NCBI GenBank assembly: GCA_033851545.1 | Contig: JAWWOO010000044.1 | Span: 1 to 64,000, forward strand | Length of the DNA stretch: 64,000 bases | Origin: JAWWOL01 sp033851545 | GTDB lineage: Bacteria > Actinomycetota > Actinomycetes > JAWWOL01 | Direction of reading: 5' to 3' | Shown here: piece after piece, positions 41,987-50,832 of the stretch | How positions within the stretch are numbered: the first letter of the stretch is position 1 | How the letters are laid out: every line of letters starts with the position of its first letter | Notes under the pieces: model-generated | The model's input: the letters and a program-made list of their open reading frames with translations, nothing else | Database searches by the model: none | What the model was told of the DNA's origin: nothing | Translations under genes and position numbers: made by a program

Positions 41987-43075
41987 TCATCGGTGGATGG
42001 CCAGCTCACTGAGGGTCAGCCGGTCGCCGGTTCCGCCCCAGGACAGCGCGATGATCTCGGCGGCGATCGCGACAGCTGTCTCCTCCGGTGTACGGGCGCC
42101 CAGGTCCAGGCCGATGGGAGAGCTCAGCCGGCCGAGCGCCTCCTCGCTGACGCCGCGTTCGCGGAGACGGCCAATCCGGTCTTCGTGGGTCCGCCGGCTT
42201 CCCATCGCTCCGACGTAGCGGGCCGGCGTGTGCAGGGCCCTCTCGAGCAGTGGAACGTCGAACTTCGGGTCGTGGGTCAGCACGCAGATCACCGTACGGT
42301 CATCGACGACCGTCTCCTCCAGGAACTGGTGCGGCCACCGGACCACGAGCTCGTCGACATCGGGGAAGCGTTGACGGGTGGCGAAGACCGGCCGTGCGTC
42401 GCAGACGGTGACGTGGTAGCCGAGAAACTTCCCGATCCGGGCGACCGCGCTGGCAAAGTCGATCGCGCCGAAGACCAGCATCCGCGGAGGAGGCGCGAAG
42501 GACTGGACGAAGACCGCCAGATCATCCTTGCGCTGTTCACCGTGCGCGCCCACGTGCACGACTCCGGTGTTGCCGAGCGCCAGCATGCCCCGGGCCTGCT
42601 CCAGCACCGCGATGTCCAAACCCTCGTTGCCGAGCGTGCCGGCAGACTCGGTAGGCGTGATCACCACCCGCCGGCTGGGCCCTGCGGACAACACGACCGC
42701 GAGGGCGGCCGGCCGTCCGGCGGCGACGGCTTCGAGAAGGCCCGCAAGCTCCGGCCACGAATCGCCATCGCCTGCCTGAACGCAGATCTCCAGGGTGCCC
42801 CCGCAGGTCAGACCCACCTCGAGTGCGTCTCCGTCGGAGATGCCGTAGGTGTGTACCGCCGCCTCACCGGTGGCAATCACGTCCTTGGCGAGCTCGTAGA
42901 CGGCGCCCTCGACACAGCCGCCGGAGACACTGCCCAGCACGTCGCCATGCTCGGACACCGCCATCGCGGCCCCCGGCTGTCGCGGTGCGGACTTCCACGT
43001 CCGCACGACCGTGGCGATCGCGAACCGGACGCCAGCGGCATGCCAGGCGGCCAGGCCTTGGGCGATGTCGCGCAC
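41987..43075 (-). CDS. XdhC/CoxI family molybdoenzyme maturation protein
   Basis: 362 residues. The N-terminal XdhC_CoxI domain carries TWKSAPRQPGAAMAVSEHGD and GSVSGGCVEGAV. The C-terminal Rossmann domain has MLVFGAIDFASAVARIGKFLGYHVTVCDARP and ends with GLDLGARTPEETAVAIAAEI. Such proteins bind Mo cofactor and help insert or sulfurate it in xanthine or CO dehydrogenases. It is on the opposite strand from the cox operon but adjacent to it, so it probably serves that enzyme. It is distinct from the XdhC-like protein at 47749. Confidence 0.9.
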   Translation of the reverse strand: MRDIAQGLAAWHAAGVRFAIATVVRTWKSAPRQPGAAMAVSEHGDVLGSVSGGCVEGAVYELAKDVIATGEAAVHTYGISDGDALEVGLTCGGTLEICVQAGDGDSWPELAGLLEAVAAGRPAALAVVLSAGPSRRVVITPTESAGTLGNEGLDIAVLEQARGMLALGNTGVVHVGAHGEQRKDDLAVFVQSFAPPPRMLVFGAIDFASAVARIGKFLGYHVTVCDARPVFATRQRFPDVDELVVRWPHQFLEETVVDDRTVICVLTHDPKFDVPLLERALHTPARYVGAMGSRRTHEDRIGRLRERGVSEEALGRLSSPIGLDLGARTPEETAVAIAAEIIALSWGGTGDRLTLSELAIHR

Positions 43076-43110
43076 CTGCTCTCCTCCCTTTCAGGGCCAG
43101 CCGGCGGTGG

Positions 43111-43716
43111 TCAGGCCAGGAGCAACAGCATGTAGGCAGTGGTCGCCGTCATGGCCAGCTGGCAGGCTGCTGTCGTCCTCGGTGCCAGCGTGCCGCTCCG
43201 GGGATCCCCGCTGCGACCTTGCCGGCCAAGGCCTGCTGCCGTCGCCAGTGCAACGGCGACAACCGCGCCGGCCACGACCAGCAGCCCGCGGCTGCCAGCC
43301 CCGCCGGCGCCACTGCCTGACATGGCCATCCCCCGCATCACGGTCGAGCCGGTGCCTGCCCGCGCGGGAGTCGCGGCGGCAAGCAACATGCACAGCATTG
43401 CTGCACTGAGCACTGCCTGCTGAACCGGATGCGCCACCGCACGGGCGCCGCCCCTGACGTAGGCGAGCAGGGTGCGCAGGCCGAACCACACCGCAGGTGC
43501 GCAGAAGACGGTGGCCCAGACCTGGCTGGAACGCAGGGTCAGCCCGCCCAGCAACATCATCGCCATCGCGGAGCCCATCGCCGCATGCGTGACGTCGACA
43601 TCGACCTCGCCGTGGCGAGCCCTCCGCCGCGCGGCCACCAGCCGTACGAGGTGGTAGGCGGCGATCGCGGCCATCAACGCTGCGAGGGACCACCGGAGCC
43701 AGGGAGTTCCCGGCAT
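43111..43716 (-). CDS. DUF5134 family membrane protein
   Basis: 201 residues with five to six hydrophobic helices. The start WLRWSLAALMAAIAAYHLVRL, a HAAMGSAMAMMLL segment and the Met/His-rich hydrophobic character are typical of DUF5134 actinobacterial proteins, some of which are linked to copper or oxidoreductase neighbourhoods. It is 35 bp upstream of the XdhC gene, same strand, and its promoter region faces that of coxM. Confidence 0.75.
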   Translation of the reverse strand: MPGTPWLRWSLAALMAAIAAYHLVRLVAARRRARHGEVDVDVTHAAMGSAMAMMLLGGLTLRSSQVWATVFCAPAVWFGLRTLLAYVRGGARAVAHPVQQAVLSAAMLCMLLAAATPARAGTGSTVMRGMAMSGSGAGGAGSRGLLVVAGAVVAVALATAAGLGRQGRSGDPRSGTLAPRTTAACQLAMTATTAYMLLLLA

Positions 43717-43797
43717 CGATGCCTCCCTCCGCCGGCGTGCACGAGCGGCGGCGCGCAGCCCCGCCGCTAGCGCAGCATGCGGAGCCTGGTCCGGCCT

Positions 43798-43881
43798 GTC
43801 AACGACGACTTAAGCCTTCGGTTAATGGGCTCGGTCGCCGGGGCGGGAGCGGTTTAACCATCGGCTTAAGTCGTCGTTGAC
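43798..43881. promoter_or_regulatory. divergent operator region with 19-bp inverted repeats
   Basis: GTCAACGACGACTTAAGCC (43798-43816) is repeated exactly in inverted orientation at 43863-43881. Inside each arm, TTAA-N8-TTAA sites occur at 43810-43825 (TTAAGCCTTCGGTTAA) and 43854-43869 (TTAACCATCGGCTTAA), themselves inverted copies. TTGACA-like -35 hexamers face outward on both strands. The region separates coxMSL from the DUF5134-XdhC genes, so it looks like a shared regulator-binding site. Confidence 0.6.
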
Positions 43882-43949
43882 AACCTCGCGGGACAAGCGC
43901 GCAATGTCCTCAGGTCTCCGGCAAGCCACTCCGACGAAGGGGTTCGGGC

Positions 43950-44825
43950 ATGCAGGTTCCAGCACCGTTCGAGTACGAGCGCGCGACCAGCGTCGACCAG
44001 GCCATCGGACTGCTGGACCGGCTGGGCGACACCGCGAGGCTGGTGGCCGGGGGGCACAGCCTGCTGCCGATGATGAAGCTCAGGCTGGCCAACTTCGAGT
44101 ACCTCATCGACATCAACGACCTGCACGACGAGCTCGGCTACATCACCGTCGAAGCCGGCCAGGTGCGGATCGGCGCGCTGACCCGCCACCGCGAGCTGCT
44201 CGAGTCCGCCGAGCTGGCCCGGCTGTTCCCGATCTTCGGCGACGCGGAGAAGGTGATCGCCGACCCGGTCGTGCGCAACCGCGGCACGCTCGGCGGCTCC
44301 TTGTGCCAGGCCGACCCGTCCGAGGACCTCTCGGCGGTGTGCACCACGCTCAACGCGAGCTGCGTCATCCGCGGGCTGACCGGCGAGCGCGTCGTCACGA
44401 TGGAGGAGTTCCACCGGGGCCCGTACGAGACAGCTGTCGGTGACGCCGAGATGCTCACCGAGGTGCGCTTCCCGCTGCGGCCGGGCGGCTCCAGCGCCTA
44501 TGAGAAGGTCGAGCGACGAACCGGGGACTGGGCGGTGGTCTCGGCCGGCGCTGCTGTGTGGCTGGACGGCGGAGCGATCGCCGACGCCAGGGTCGGGCTC
44601 GCCGCTGTCGGCCCCAACACGGCCGGGCTGCCGGAGATCTCCGAGGCGTTGCGGGGAAGGACGCCGTCGGAGGAGGTCTACGAGGCTGCCGGGGAGATCG
44701 CCGCCCGCAGCTGCAATCCGGTCACCGACGCGCGCGGGACCGAGGACTACAAGCGGCACCTGGCCAACGAGCTGACCCGGCGGACGCTGCGGCGCGCCGT
44801 GGCCCGCATTCGCGAAGGGGCTTGA
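43950..44825 (+). CDS. coxM: CO dehydrogenase medium (FAD-binding) subunit
   Basis: 291 residues from ATG 43950 with GAAGGGG upstream. FAD_binding_5 and CO_deh_flav_C architecture: VAGGHSLLPMMKLRLANFEYLIDI and RNRGTLGGSLCQADPSEDL. It passes electrons from the [2Fe-2S] clusters to quinone or another acceptor. First gene in the order coxM-coxS-coxL, as in classic form I loci. Confidence 0.93.
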   Translation: MQVPAPFEYERATSVDQAIGLLDRLGDTARLVAGGHSLLPMMKLRLANFEYLIDINDLHDELGYITVEAGQVRIGALTRHRELLESAELARLFPIFGDAEKVIADPVVRNRGTLGGSLCQADPSEDLSAVCTTLNASCVIRGLTGERVVTMEEFHRGPYETAVGDAEMLTEVRFPLRPGGSSAYEKVERRTGDWAVVSAGAAVWLDGGAIADARVGLAAVGPNTAGLPEISEALRGRTPSEEVYEAAGEIAARSCNPVTDARGTEDYKRHLANELTRRTLRRAVARIREGA

Positions 44826-44828
44826 CCC

Positions 44829-45329
44829 ATGCTGGTCACGATGTCCGTCAACGGCGAAGAGGTCACCCGTGAGATCGAGGGCCGGCTGCTGCTGGTGCAC
44901 TTCCTCCGGGATCACCTCAACCTCACGGGAACCCACTGGGGTTGCGACACCAGCAACTGCGGCACCTGCGTGGTCTGGCTGGACAACGAGCCGGTGAAGT
45001 CCTGCACGGTGCTGGCCGCGATGGCCGGCGGCCACGAGGTCCGTACGGTCGAGGGCCTGGAACAGGACGGCAAGCTCGACCCGGTCCAGCAGGGGTTCAT
45101 GGAGTGCCACGGCCTGCAGTGCGGCTTCTGCACCCCGGGGATGCTGATGACCGCCCGGGCACTGCTCGACCGCAACCCCGCCCCATCGGACCACGAGATC
45201 CGTGAGGCGATCTCCGGCCAGATCTGCCGCTGCACCGGTTACACCACCATCGTCCGATCCGTCCAGTGGGCCGCGGCAGAACAGGCCGGCACCCGTACCG
45301 TCACGTCCGTCGAGGAGGTCACGGTATGA
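44829..45329 (+). CDS. coxS: CO dehydrogenase small ([2Fe-2S]) subunit
   Basis: 166 residues. A plant-type cluster is visible as CDTSNCGTCVVWLDNEPVKSC, and the second cluster as CGFCTPGMLMT followed by CRCTGY. It transfers electrons from the molybdenum site in CoxL to FAD in CoxM. Overlaps coxL by ATGA. Confidence 0.95.
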   Translation: MLVTMSVNGEEVTREIEGRLLLVHFLRDHLNLTGTHWGCDTSNCGTCVVWLDNEPVKSCTVLAAMAGGHEVRTVEGLEQDGKLDPVQQGFMECHGLQCGFCTPGMLMTARALLDRNPAPSDHEIREAISGQICRCTGYTTIVRSVQWAAAEQAGTRTVTSVEEVTV

Positions 45330-47719
45330 CCGCCGTCGAGGACCGTCCCGCCACCGCCTTCCCGGACAACGACCAGAAGCCGGTCGGTCATGGCCGGATG
45401 CTGCGTAAGGAGGACCCGCGGTTCATCCGGGGCAAGGGACGCTACGTCGACGACGTGCAGCTCAACGGCATGCTGCACCTGGCGATCCTGCGTTCGCCGG
45501 TCGCGCACGCCCGAATCGTCAGCATCGACACCACCGCCGCCATGGCGATGCCCAAGGTCAAGCTGGTGGTCACCGGGGCGATGCTGGCGGAGAAGGGGCT
45601 GGCCTGGATGCCGACCCTGTCCAACGACGTGCAGGCCGTGCTGGCCACCGACAAGGTGCGCTTCCAGGGCCAGGAAGTCGCCTTCGTCGTCGCTGAGAAC
45701 CGCTACGCCGCGCGCGACGCTCTCGAGCTGATCGACGTCGAGTACGACATCCTTCAGCCGGTCATCGACGTCCGCACAGCCCTCGACCCCGATGCGCCGG
45801 TCATCCGCACCGACCTGGACGGCAAGACCAACAACCACATCTTCGACTGGGAGACCGGCGACAAGGACGCCACCGAGGCGGTCTTCGCTGCGGCCGAGGT
45901 CACGGTCATGCAGGACATCGTCTACCCACGGGTGCACCCGGCCCCGATGGAGACGTGCGGCGCCGTCGCCGACTACGACGCCGTCGACGGCAAGCTGACC
46001 CTCTGGTCCACCACTCAGGCGCCGCACGCCCACCGCACGCTGTACGCGATCGTGGCCGGGCTGCCGGAGCACAAGATCCGGGTCATCGCGCCCGACATCG
46101 GCGGCGGGTTCGGCAACAAGGTGCCGATCTACCCCGGGTACGTGTGCGCGATCGTCGGATCGCTGCTCACGGGCAAGCCGGTGAAGTGGATGGAGGACCG
46201 GTCGGAGAACCTGGTCAGCACCGGTTTCGCCCGCGACTACATCATGCGCGGCGAGATCGCGGCGACGAAGGAAGGCAAGATCCTCGGCATCCGCACCCAC
46301 GTGATCGCCGACCACGGCGCCTTCAACGGCGTCGCGGCTCCGACGAAGTACCCCGCCGGCTTCTTCGGCGTCTTCACCGGCAGCTACGACATCGAGGCCG
46401 CCTACGCCAGCATGACCGCTGTCTACACCAACAAGGCGCCGGGCGGAGTCGCGTACGCGTGCTCGTTCCGTATCACCGAGGCGGTCTACCTGGTCGAGCG
46501 GATGGTCGACGTCCTGGCCTATGACCTCAAGATGGACCCGGTCGAGCTGCGGCTGAAGAACCTGCTACGGCCGGAGCAGTTCCCGTACACCAGCAAGACC
46601 GGCTGGGTCTACGACTCCGGCAACTACGAGCCGACCATGCGGGAGGCGATGCGGATCGCCGGCTACGACGAACTGCGTCGCGAGCAGGCGGAAAAGCGTG
46701 ACCGTGGCCAGCTGATGGGCATCGGGGTCGCGTTCTTCACCGAGGCTGTCGGCGCGGGGCCGCGCAAGAACATGGACATCCTCGGCCTTGGTATGGCCGA
46801 CGGCTGCGAGCTGCGGGTCCACCCGACCGGCAAGGCCGTGGTCCGCATCTCCTGCATGAGTCAGGGCCAGGGCCACGAGACGACGTTCGCGCAGATCGTC
46901 GCCGAGGAGATCGGCATCCCGCCGGCCGACATCCAGGTCGTGAACGGCGACACCGACCAGACCCCCTTCGGGCTGGGCACGTACGGCAGCCGCTCGACAC
47001 CTGTCTCCGGAGCGGCGGCAGCGTTGGTGGCGCGCAAGGTCCGGGACAAGGCCCGGTTGATCGCCTCCGGCATGCTCGAGGTGTCGGTCGCCGATCTGGA
47101 GTGGGTCAAGGGGTCGTTCCACGTCAAGGGTGACCCGAGCAAGTCGGTGACCATCCAGGACATCGCGATGCGGGCGCACGGCGCCGGCGACCTGCCGGAG
47201 GGCGTCGAGGGCGGTCTGGAGGCGCAGATCTGCTACAACCCGGAAAACCTGACCTATCCGCACGGCGCCTACATCTGCGTCGTGGACGTCGATCCCGGCA
47301 CGGCGCAGGTCAAGGTCCGCCGGTTCGTCGCCGTCGACGACTGCGGCACCCGGATCAACCCGATGATCATCGAGGGGCAGGTGCACGGCGGCCTTACCGA
47401 CGGTGTCGGCATGGCGCTGATGGAGATGATCGCCTTCGACGAGGACGGCAACTGCCTTGGCGGGTCGCTGATGGACTACCTCATCCCGACTGCGCTCGAG
47501 GTCCCCACCTGGGAGACCGGGTTCACCGTCACCCCCTCGCCGCACCACCCCATCGGCGCCAAGGGTGTCGGGGAGTCGGCCACGGTGGGCTCGCCGCCGG
47601 CCGTGGTCAACGCCGTCGTCGACGCGTTGAAGCCCTACGGCGTCCGGCACGCCGACATGCCGCTCACCCCGTCGCGGGTGTGGGATGCCATGCAGGGTCG
47701 GCCCAGGCCTCCGATTTGA
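45326..47719 (+). CDS. coxL: form I CO dehydrogenase large (molybdopterin) subunit
   Basis: 797 residues from ATG 45326. The active-site loop reads VAYACSFR, with Cys379. This matches the form I signature AYXCSFR (form II is AYRGAGR), so the enzyme can carry the Mo-Cu site needed for CO oxidation. Other family segments: DIGGGFGNKVPIYPGY, SQGQGHETTFAQIVAEE and the C-terminal GAKGVGESATVGSPPAVVNA with the catalytic Glu. CO + H2O gives CO2 plus electrons for respiration. Confidence 0.96.
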   Translation: MTAVEDRPATAFPDNDQKPVGHGRMLRKEDPRFIRGKGRYVDDVQLNGMLHLAILRSPVAHARIVSIDTTAAMAMPKVKLVVTGAMLAEKGLAWMPTLSNDVQAVLATDKVRFQGQEVAFVVAENRYAARDALELIDVEYDILQPVIDVRTALDPDAPVIRTDLDGKTNNHIFDWETGDKDATEAVFAAAEVTVMQDIVYPRVHPAPMETCGAVADYDAVDGKLTLWSTTQAPHAHRTLYAIVAGLPEHKIRVIAPDIGGGFGNKVPIYPGYVCAIVGSLLTGKPVKWMEDRSENLVSTGFARDYIMRGEIAATKEGKILGIRTHVIADHGAFNGVAAPTKYPAGFFGVFTGSYDIEAAYASMTAVYTNKAPGGVAYACSFRITEAVYLVERMVDVLAYDLKMDPVELRLKNLLRPEQFPYTSKTGWVYDSGNYEPTMREAMRIAGYDELRREQAEKRDRGQLMGIGVAFFTEAVGAGPRKNMDILGLGMADGCELRVHPTGKAVVRISCMSQGQGHETTFAQIVAEEIGIPPADIQVVNGDTDQTPFGLGTYGSRSTPVSGAAAALVARKVRDKARLIASGMLEVSVADLEWVKGSFHVKGDPSKSVTIQDIAMRAHGAGDLPEGVEGGLEAQICYNPENLTYPHGAYICVVDVDPGTAQVKVRRFVAVDDCGTRINPMIIEGQVHGGLTDGVGMALMEMIAFDEDGNCLGGSLMDYLIPTALEVPTWETGFTVTPSPHHPIGAKGVGESATVGSPPAVVNAVVDALKPYGVRHADMPLTPSRVWDAMQGRPRPPI

Positions 47720-47748
47720 GCAGCGACCTTGCGAGCAGGAGCCAGGCC

Positions 47749-48639
47749 ATGTCGCCGTCGATGACCGAGCGAGTCCGTGAGTTGCACGCTCACCGGGTGC
47801 CGTTCGTCCAGGCGACGGTCGTACGTACCCAGTCGCCGTCGTCAGCCCACACCGGCGACGTCGCGATCATCCTGTCGGACGGGACCATGGAGGGCTTCGT
47901 CGGCGGCGTCTGCGCGGAGGCCTCGGTGCGCACCGCAGCGCTCGGCGTCCTGACGAGCAAGGACTCTGTGTTGCTGCGCGTCCTGCCCGAGGGCGACGAG
48001 GTCTTTCCTGAGCTGCCGGGCGCGCAGGTGGTCGTCAACCCCTGCCTGTCCGGCGGCGCGTTGGAGATCTTTTTGCAGCCCCTGCTGCCGCCGCCCCTGA
48101 TTCAGATCGTCGGCCACACCCCCGTCGCCGACGCTGTCGCGGCGCTCTGCGACGTCCTGGGCTACACCACCACGCAGTCGCTCCCCGGCACAGTGACCGA
48201 GGGCGCCGCGGCCATGGTCGTGGCCAGCCTCGGCCGCGACGAGCACCAGTCGATCCGGGCTGCCCTTGACGCCGACGTCGGCTACATCGCCCTGGTAGCA
48301 AGCAAACGCAGGGGCCAAGCCGTTCTCGACGAGGTCGCGGTGACCGGCTCCGAACGAGACCGGATCAGCACCCCGGCTGGGCTGGACATCGGCGCCGAGA
48401 CCGCGGCCGAGGTGGCCCTTTCGATCATGGCCGAGGTGGTCGCGGCCCTCCGGAGCACGGCGGCCGCGCCAGCGCCCGCACCCCGGCAAGTTGCGCCCTC
48501 ACAGGTCATCGACCCGGTCTGCGGCATGACCGTGGTGGTCATGCCGGACACGCCGCACCTGCACGCCGGCGGCGAGCAGCTCTGGTTCTGCAGCTCCAGC
48601 TGCCGGGACCGCTACGCGGAGAAGGTGGAGCACCGGTAA
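47749..48639 (+). CDS. XdhC/CoxF-like maturation protein with C-terminal YHS domain
   Basis: 296 residues from ATG 47749 (AGGAG upstream). The XdhC-like N-terminus has VVRTQSPSSAHTGDVAIILSDG and GFVGGVCAEASVRTA. The Rossmann middle follows (IQIVGHTPVADAVAALCDVLGY, then GLDIGAETAAEVALSIMAEV). After an Ala/Pro linker, residues about 252-296 form a YHS-type metal-binding module, IDPVCGMTV ... WFCSSSCRDRYAEKV. YHS domains bind copper or heavy metals in Cu ATPases, so the fusion could couple Mo-cofactor handling with copper delivery to the Mo-Cu site. Confidence 0.88.
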   Translation: MSPSMTERVRELHAHRVPFVQATVVRTQSPSSAHTGDVAIILSDGTMEGFVGGVCAEASVRTAALGVLTSKDSVLLRVLPEGDEVFPELPGAQVVVNPCLSGGALEIFLQPLLPPPLIQIVGHTPVADAVAALCDVLGYTTTQSLPGTVTEGAAAMVVASLGRDEHQSIRAALDADVGYIALVASKRRGQAVLDEVAVTGSERDRISTPAGLDIGAETAAEVALSIMAEVVAALRSTAAAPAPAPRQVAPSQVIDPVCGMTVVVMPDTPHLHAGGEQLWFCSSSCRDRYAEKVEHR

Positions 48640-49233
48640 GTGTTCGTGACCGGCATCGTCCTGGCAGCAGGCGCTTCCCGTCGCCTGGGACAGCCCAAGC
48701 AGCTGCTGCCCTATCGCGGCACGACCCTGCTCGGGTCGACGCTGGACCTCGCTCGCCGCTGTTGCTTCGACCAGCTGCTCGTGACCCTGGGCGGCGCCGC
48801 CGCCGTACAGCAGCAGGTCGACCTCACCGGAGCGCAGGTCGTCGACAACCCCGAGTTCGGCGAGGGTTGCGGCTCCTCCGTGAAGACAGCAGTCGGCTGG
48901 GTCGACGCGAGGGCCGACGGCGTCGTGCTGATGCTGGGCGACCAGCCAGGGGTAGCCGTGCGCTCGGTCTACGACCTGGTCGCTTCGGTCGGTGCCGCGC
49001 CGATTGGCGCCTGCCGCTACAGCGACGGGCTGGGGCACCCGTTCTGGTTCAGCCGCGCGATGTTCGTCGAGCTTGGCGCTCTGCACGGTGACCGGGCGGT
49101 GTGGAAGCTGCTGCACTCGGGCAGCTACGAGGTGACCGAGCTCCCCGTTGACGCCGAGGTGCCGATCGACGTGAACACCTGGGACGACTACCAGTCGCTG
49201 CTGTCCCAAGACCAGATGTCGGCCCCACGATGA
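48640..49233 (+). CDS. MobA-like NTP transferase (molybdenum cofactor cytidylyltransferase type)
   Basis: 197 residues from GTG 48640, directly after the previous stop. The nucleotidyl-transferase motif is GIVLAAGASRRLGQPKQLLPYRG, and the later LMLGDQPGV and GHPFWFSRAMF are typical of MocA-type enzymes that make MCD from Mo-MPT. Its place in the cox operon fits production of the dinucleotide cofactor for CoxL. Confidence 0.88.
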   Translation: MFVTGIVLAAGASRRLGQPKQLLPYRGTTLLGSTLDLARRCCFDQLLVTLGGAAAVQQQVDLTGAQVVDNPEFGEGCGSSVKTAVGWVDARADGVVLMLGDQPGVAVRSVYDLVASVGAAPIGACRYSDGLGHPFWFSRAMFVELGALHGDRAVWKLLHSGSYEVTELPVDAEVPIDVNTWDDYQSLLSQDQMSAPR

Positions 49234-50120
49234 GCCGGGGCTTCGCCGACGCCGAGGACGTGCGGGCCCGCCTGGACCGCGTCGACTACCTCGTCGACGA
49301 GGGTCTGGCCACCGCGATGTTCCTGGCGACGGCCCTCGGTCGTCCGCTGCTGCTCGAGGGCGAGCCCGGCGTCGGCAAAACCGCTGCCGCCAAGGCACTT
49401 TCGGATGCTCTAGGCACGTCGCTGATCCGCCTGCAGTGCTACGAGGGACTCACGGTCAGCGAGGCGCTCTACGAGTGGAACTATCAGCGCCAGCTGCTGA
49501 CCATCCGGCTGGCCGAGTCGCGTCACGAGAGCTTGCGCGACGCTGACCTGTTCACCGAGGAGTTCCTGCAGGAGCGGCCTATTCTGCGCGCAATCCGCTA
49601 CGAGGGGGATGCGCCACCCGTGCTGTTGATCGACGAGATCGACCGGGCGGACGACGAGTTCGAGGCGCTGCTGCTGGAGTTCCTCGGCGAGTCCTCGGTG
49701 ACCATCCCGGAGATCGGGACTTTCACGGCCACCCGCCCACCGATCGTCGTCCTCACCTCGAACCGCAGCCGCGAGCTGCACGACGCCCTGCGCCGCCGAT
49801 GCCTGTACCACTGGATCGAGTTCCCGGCGGCGGAGCGGGCGGCCGAGATCCTGCGCCGGACGGTCCCCTCGGCCGGCGAGCCGCTGATCGCCTCGACCAC
49901 GCAGTTCATCGGCCGGGTCCGACAGCTCGACCTGGACAAGGCGCCGGGCATGGCCGAGACGATCGACTGGCTCTCTGCCCTGTCGGTGCTGGGTGTCTCC
50001 CAGCTGATCCGCGCGGACATCCTGCGCACGCTCGGGGCCGTCGCCAAGACACCCGATGACCGGGACACGGTCACCGACGCGCTCGACGAGCTGGGCTACG
50101 CCCAGCCGGCATCCGCCTGA
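49230..50120 (+). CDS. coxD: CoxD MoxR-type AAA+ ATPase
   Basis: 296 residues. Walker A is GEPGVGKTAAAKAL, Walker B is VLLIDEIDRADDEFEALLLEFL, and sensor 1 is IVVLTSNRSRELHDAL. In Oligotropha carboxidovorans, CoxD is needed to mature the Mo-Cu site. It overlaps the previous gene by 4 bp and is followed by coxG and coxE, the usual partners. Confidence 0.93.
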   Translation: MSRGFADAEDVRARLDRVDYLVDEGLATAMFLATALGRPLLLEGEPGVGKTAAAKALSDALGTSLIRLQCYEGLTVSEALYEWNYQRQLLTIRLAESRHESLRDADLFTEEFLQERPILRAIRYEGDAPPVLLIDEIDRADDEFEALLLEFLGESSVTIPEIGTFTATRPPIVVLTSNRSRELHDALRRRCLYHWIEFPAAERAAEILRRTVPSAGEPLIASTTQFIGRVRQLDLDKAPGMAETIDWLSALSVLGVSQLIRADILRTLGAVAKTPDDRDTVTDALDELGYAQPASA

Positions 50121-50145
50121 CCTGACCCCAGCCGAGAGGGATCCC

Positions 50146-50832
50146 GTGAAGATCGACCAGGAGTTCGCGGTCCACGTACCCATCGACCGTGCGTGGGAGG
50201 TGTTGACCGACCTCGAAGGCATCGCCCCCTGCATGCCGGGCGCGCAGCTCACCGGCGTGGAGGGCGACGTCTTCTCCGGCAAGGTCAAGGTCAAGGTCGG
50301 TCCGGTGATCAGCGACTACTCCGGCACGGCGCGGTTCGCGGAGAAGGACGACGAGCACTACCACGCCGTCATCGACGCCAAGGGCAAGGATTCGCGTGGG
50401 GCCGGCAACGCCAACGCCATGATCGACGCTCGGCTCACCGCCGACGGCGACCGGACGGTCGTGACCGTCAGCACCGACCTCAACATCAGCGGCAAGGTCG
50501 CCCAGTTCGGCAGCGGCATGATCAAGGAGGTCTCAGCAAAGCTGCTCGGGCAGTTCGTCGACAATCTCGAGGCGATGCTGCTCGGGCCGGCGAGGGACGG
50601 CACGGCCGAGGCACCGGGGCCCCCGGCGGATGCGCCGGCCGAGCCGCAGGCGTCTGTCACGTCTGCGCCCGCACCAACCCCGATCAATCGAGTCATCCAC
50701 TCGGCGGGCGAGCCGGAGCCGCTCGACCTGATGAGCGTCGCAGGCGCATCGGTCTACAAGCGGGCCATCCCGCCGGTGATCGCCGCCCTCATCGTGGTTG
50801 CTCTCATCATCTGGGCCATTGCCCGGCGCTAG
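50146..50832 (+). CDS. coxG: CoxG-type SRPBCC membrane-anchored protein
   Basis: 228 residues from GTG 50146 (GAGAGGG upstream). The START-like CoxG domain (about 1-145: IDRAWEVLTDLEGIAPCMPGAQL, GKVKVKVGPVISDYSG) is followed by a Pro/Ala linker and a single C-terminal transmembrane helix (VIAALIVVALIIWAIARR). CoxG anchors CO dehydrogenase to the membrane in well-studied systems. Confidence 0.93.
   Translation: MKIDQEFAVHVPIDRAWEVLTDLEGIAPCMPGAQLTGVEGDVFSGKVKVKVGPVISDYSGTARFAEKDDEHYHAVIDAKGKDSRGAGNANAMIDARLTADGDRTVVTVSTDLNISGKVAQFGSGMIKEVSAKLLGQFVDNLEAMLLGPARDGTAEAPGPPADAPAEPQASVTSAPAPTPINRVIHSAGEPEPLDLMSVAGASVYKRAIPPVIAALIVVALIIWAIARR

Noticed and set aside
45239..46315. Long open frame of 358 codons antisense to coxL
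   Set aside because: It mirrors the coxL codons; the coxL frame has full CODH motifs, and the antisense frame has an Asp/Val/Arg-rich composition typical of high-GC shadows.
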